A program made the translations under genes and the position numbers. From Sphingomonadales bacterium (GTDB lineage: Bacteria > Pseudomonadota > Alphaproteobacteria > Sphingomonadales > Sphingomonadaceae): a stretch of 6,035 nucleotides of DNA. This document shows positions 6,033 through 6,035 of the stretch, piece by piece. Positions within the stretch are counted from its first letter, which is position 1. Every line of letters begins with the position of its first letter. The notes beneath the pieces are model-generated. The model saw only the letters and a program-made list of their open reading frames with translations. It was not told the DNA's origin and did not search any database. Where the stretch lies: positions 1 through 6,035 of the forward strand of contig JAGWVC010000146.1 of the NCBI GenBank assembly GCA_018971065.1, read 5' to 3'.

Positions 6033-6035
6033 GGT

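Overview
The window is about two-thirds G+C by eye and carries two amino-acid degradation modules that converge on a shared intergenic palindrome. Gene order, protein style and an interspersed repeat of the form ttcgacaagctcagtgcgga suggest an alphaproteobacterium, most likely of the Sphingomonadales (Sphingomonas, Novosphingobium or Erythrobacter type). That placement is inferred from memory of such genomes, not from a search.

Left part (10-2297, + strand): the last two genes of a branched-chain 2-oxoacid dehydrogenase operon, the E1 beta subunit and the E2 dihydrolipoyl acyltransferase. E1 alpha is expected just left of the window. E3 may lie elsewhere. The E2 gene carries a small REP-like repeat in frame in its interdomain linker, and its E1/E3-binding domain has a degenerate signature loop.

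Middle (2298-2457): no gene. It holds an imperfect inverted repeat with 36-nt arms around a 48-nt centre, lying between the convergent operons.

Right part (2458-5962, - strand): a tightly packed phenylalanine/tyrosine catabolic operon, read in the order 4-hydroxyphenylpyruvate dioxygenase, a small VOC-family metalloprotein of unknown function, a short fumarylacetoacetase-type hydrolase, and phenylalanine 4-hydroxylase. The first junction is an ATGA overlap, the second a 12-nt gap, and the last a TAGTG overlap with a GTG start. Phenylalanine is hydroxylated to tyrosine. After transamination, hydroxyphenylpyruvate becomes homogentisate, and the pathway ends in fumarate and acetoacetate. The enzymes for the two intermediate steps, homogentisate dioxygenase and maleylacetoacetate isomerase, are not in the window.

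Right edge (5963-6035): the promoter region of this operon. It has a perfect 18-bp palindrome and a degenerate second copy whose centres are 36 bp apart. They overlap the predicted -10 and -35 boxes, a layout expected for a repressor. The regulator itself is not in view.

The most useful leads are the operator pair, the uncharacterised VOC gene inside the tyrosine operon, and the two repeat elements, one of which has become protein-coding. I saw no mobile element, CRISPR array, tRNA or rRNA.
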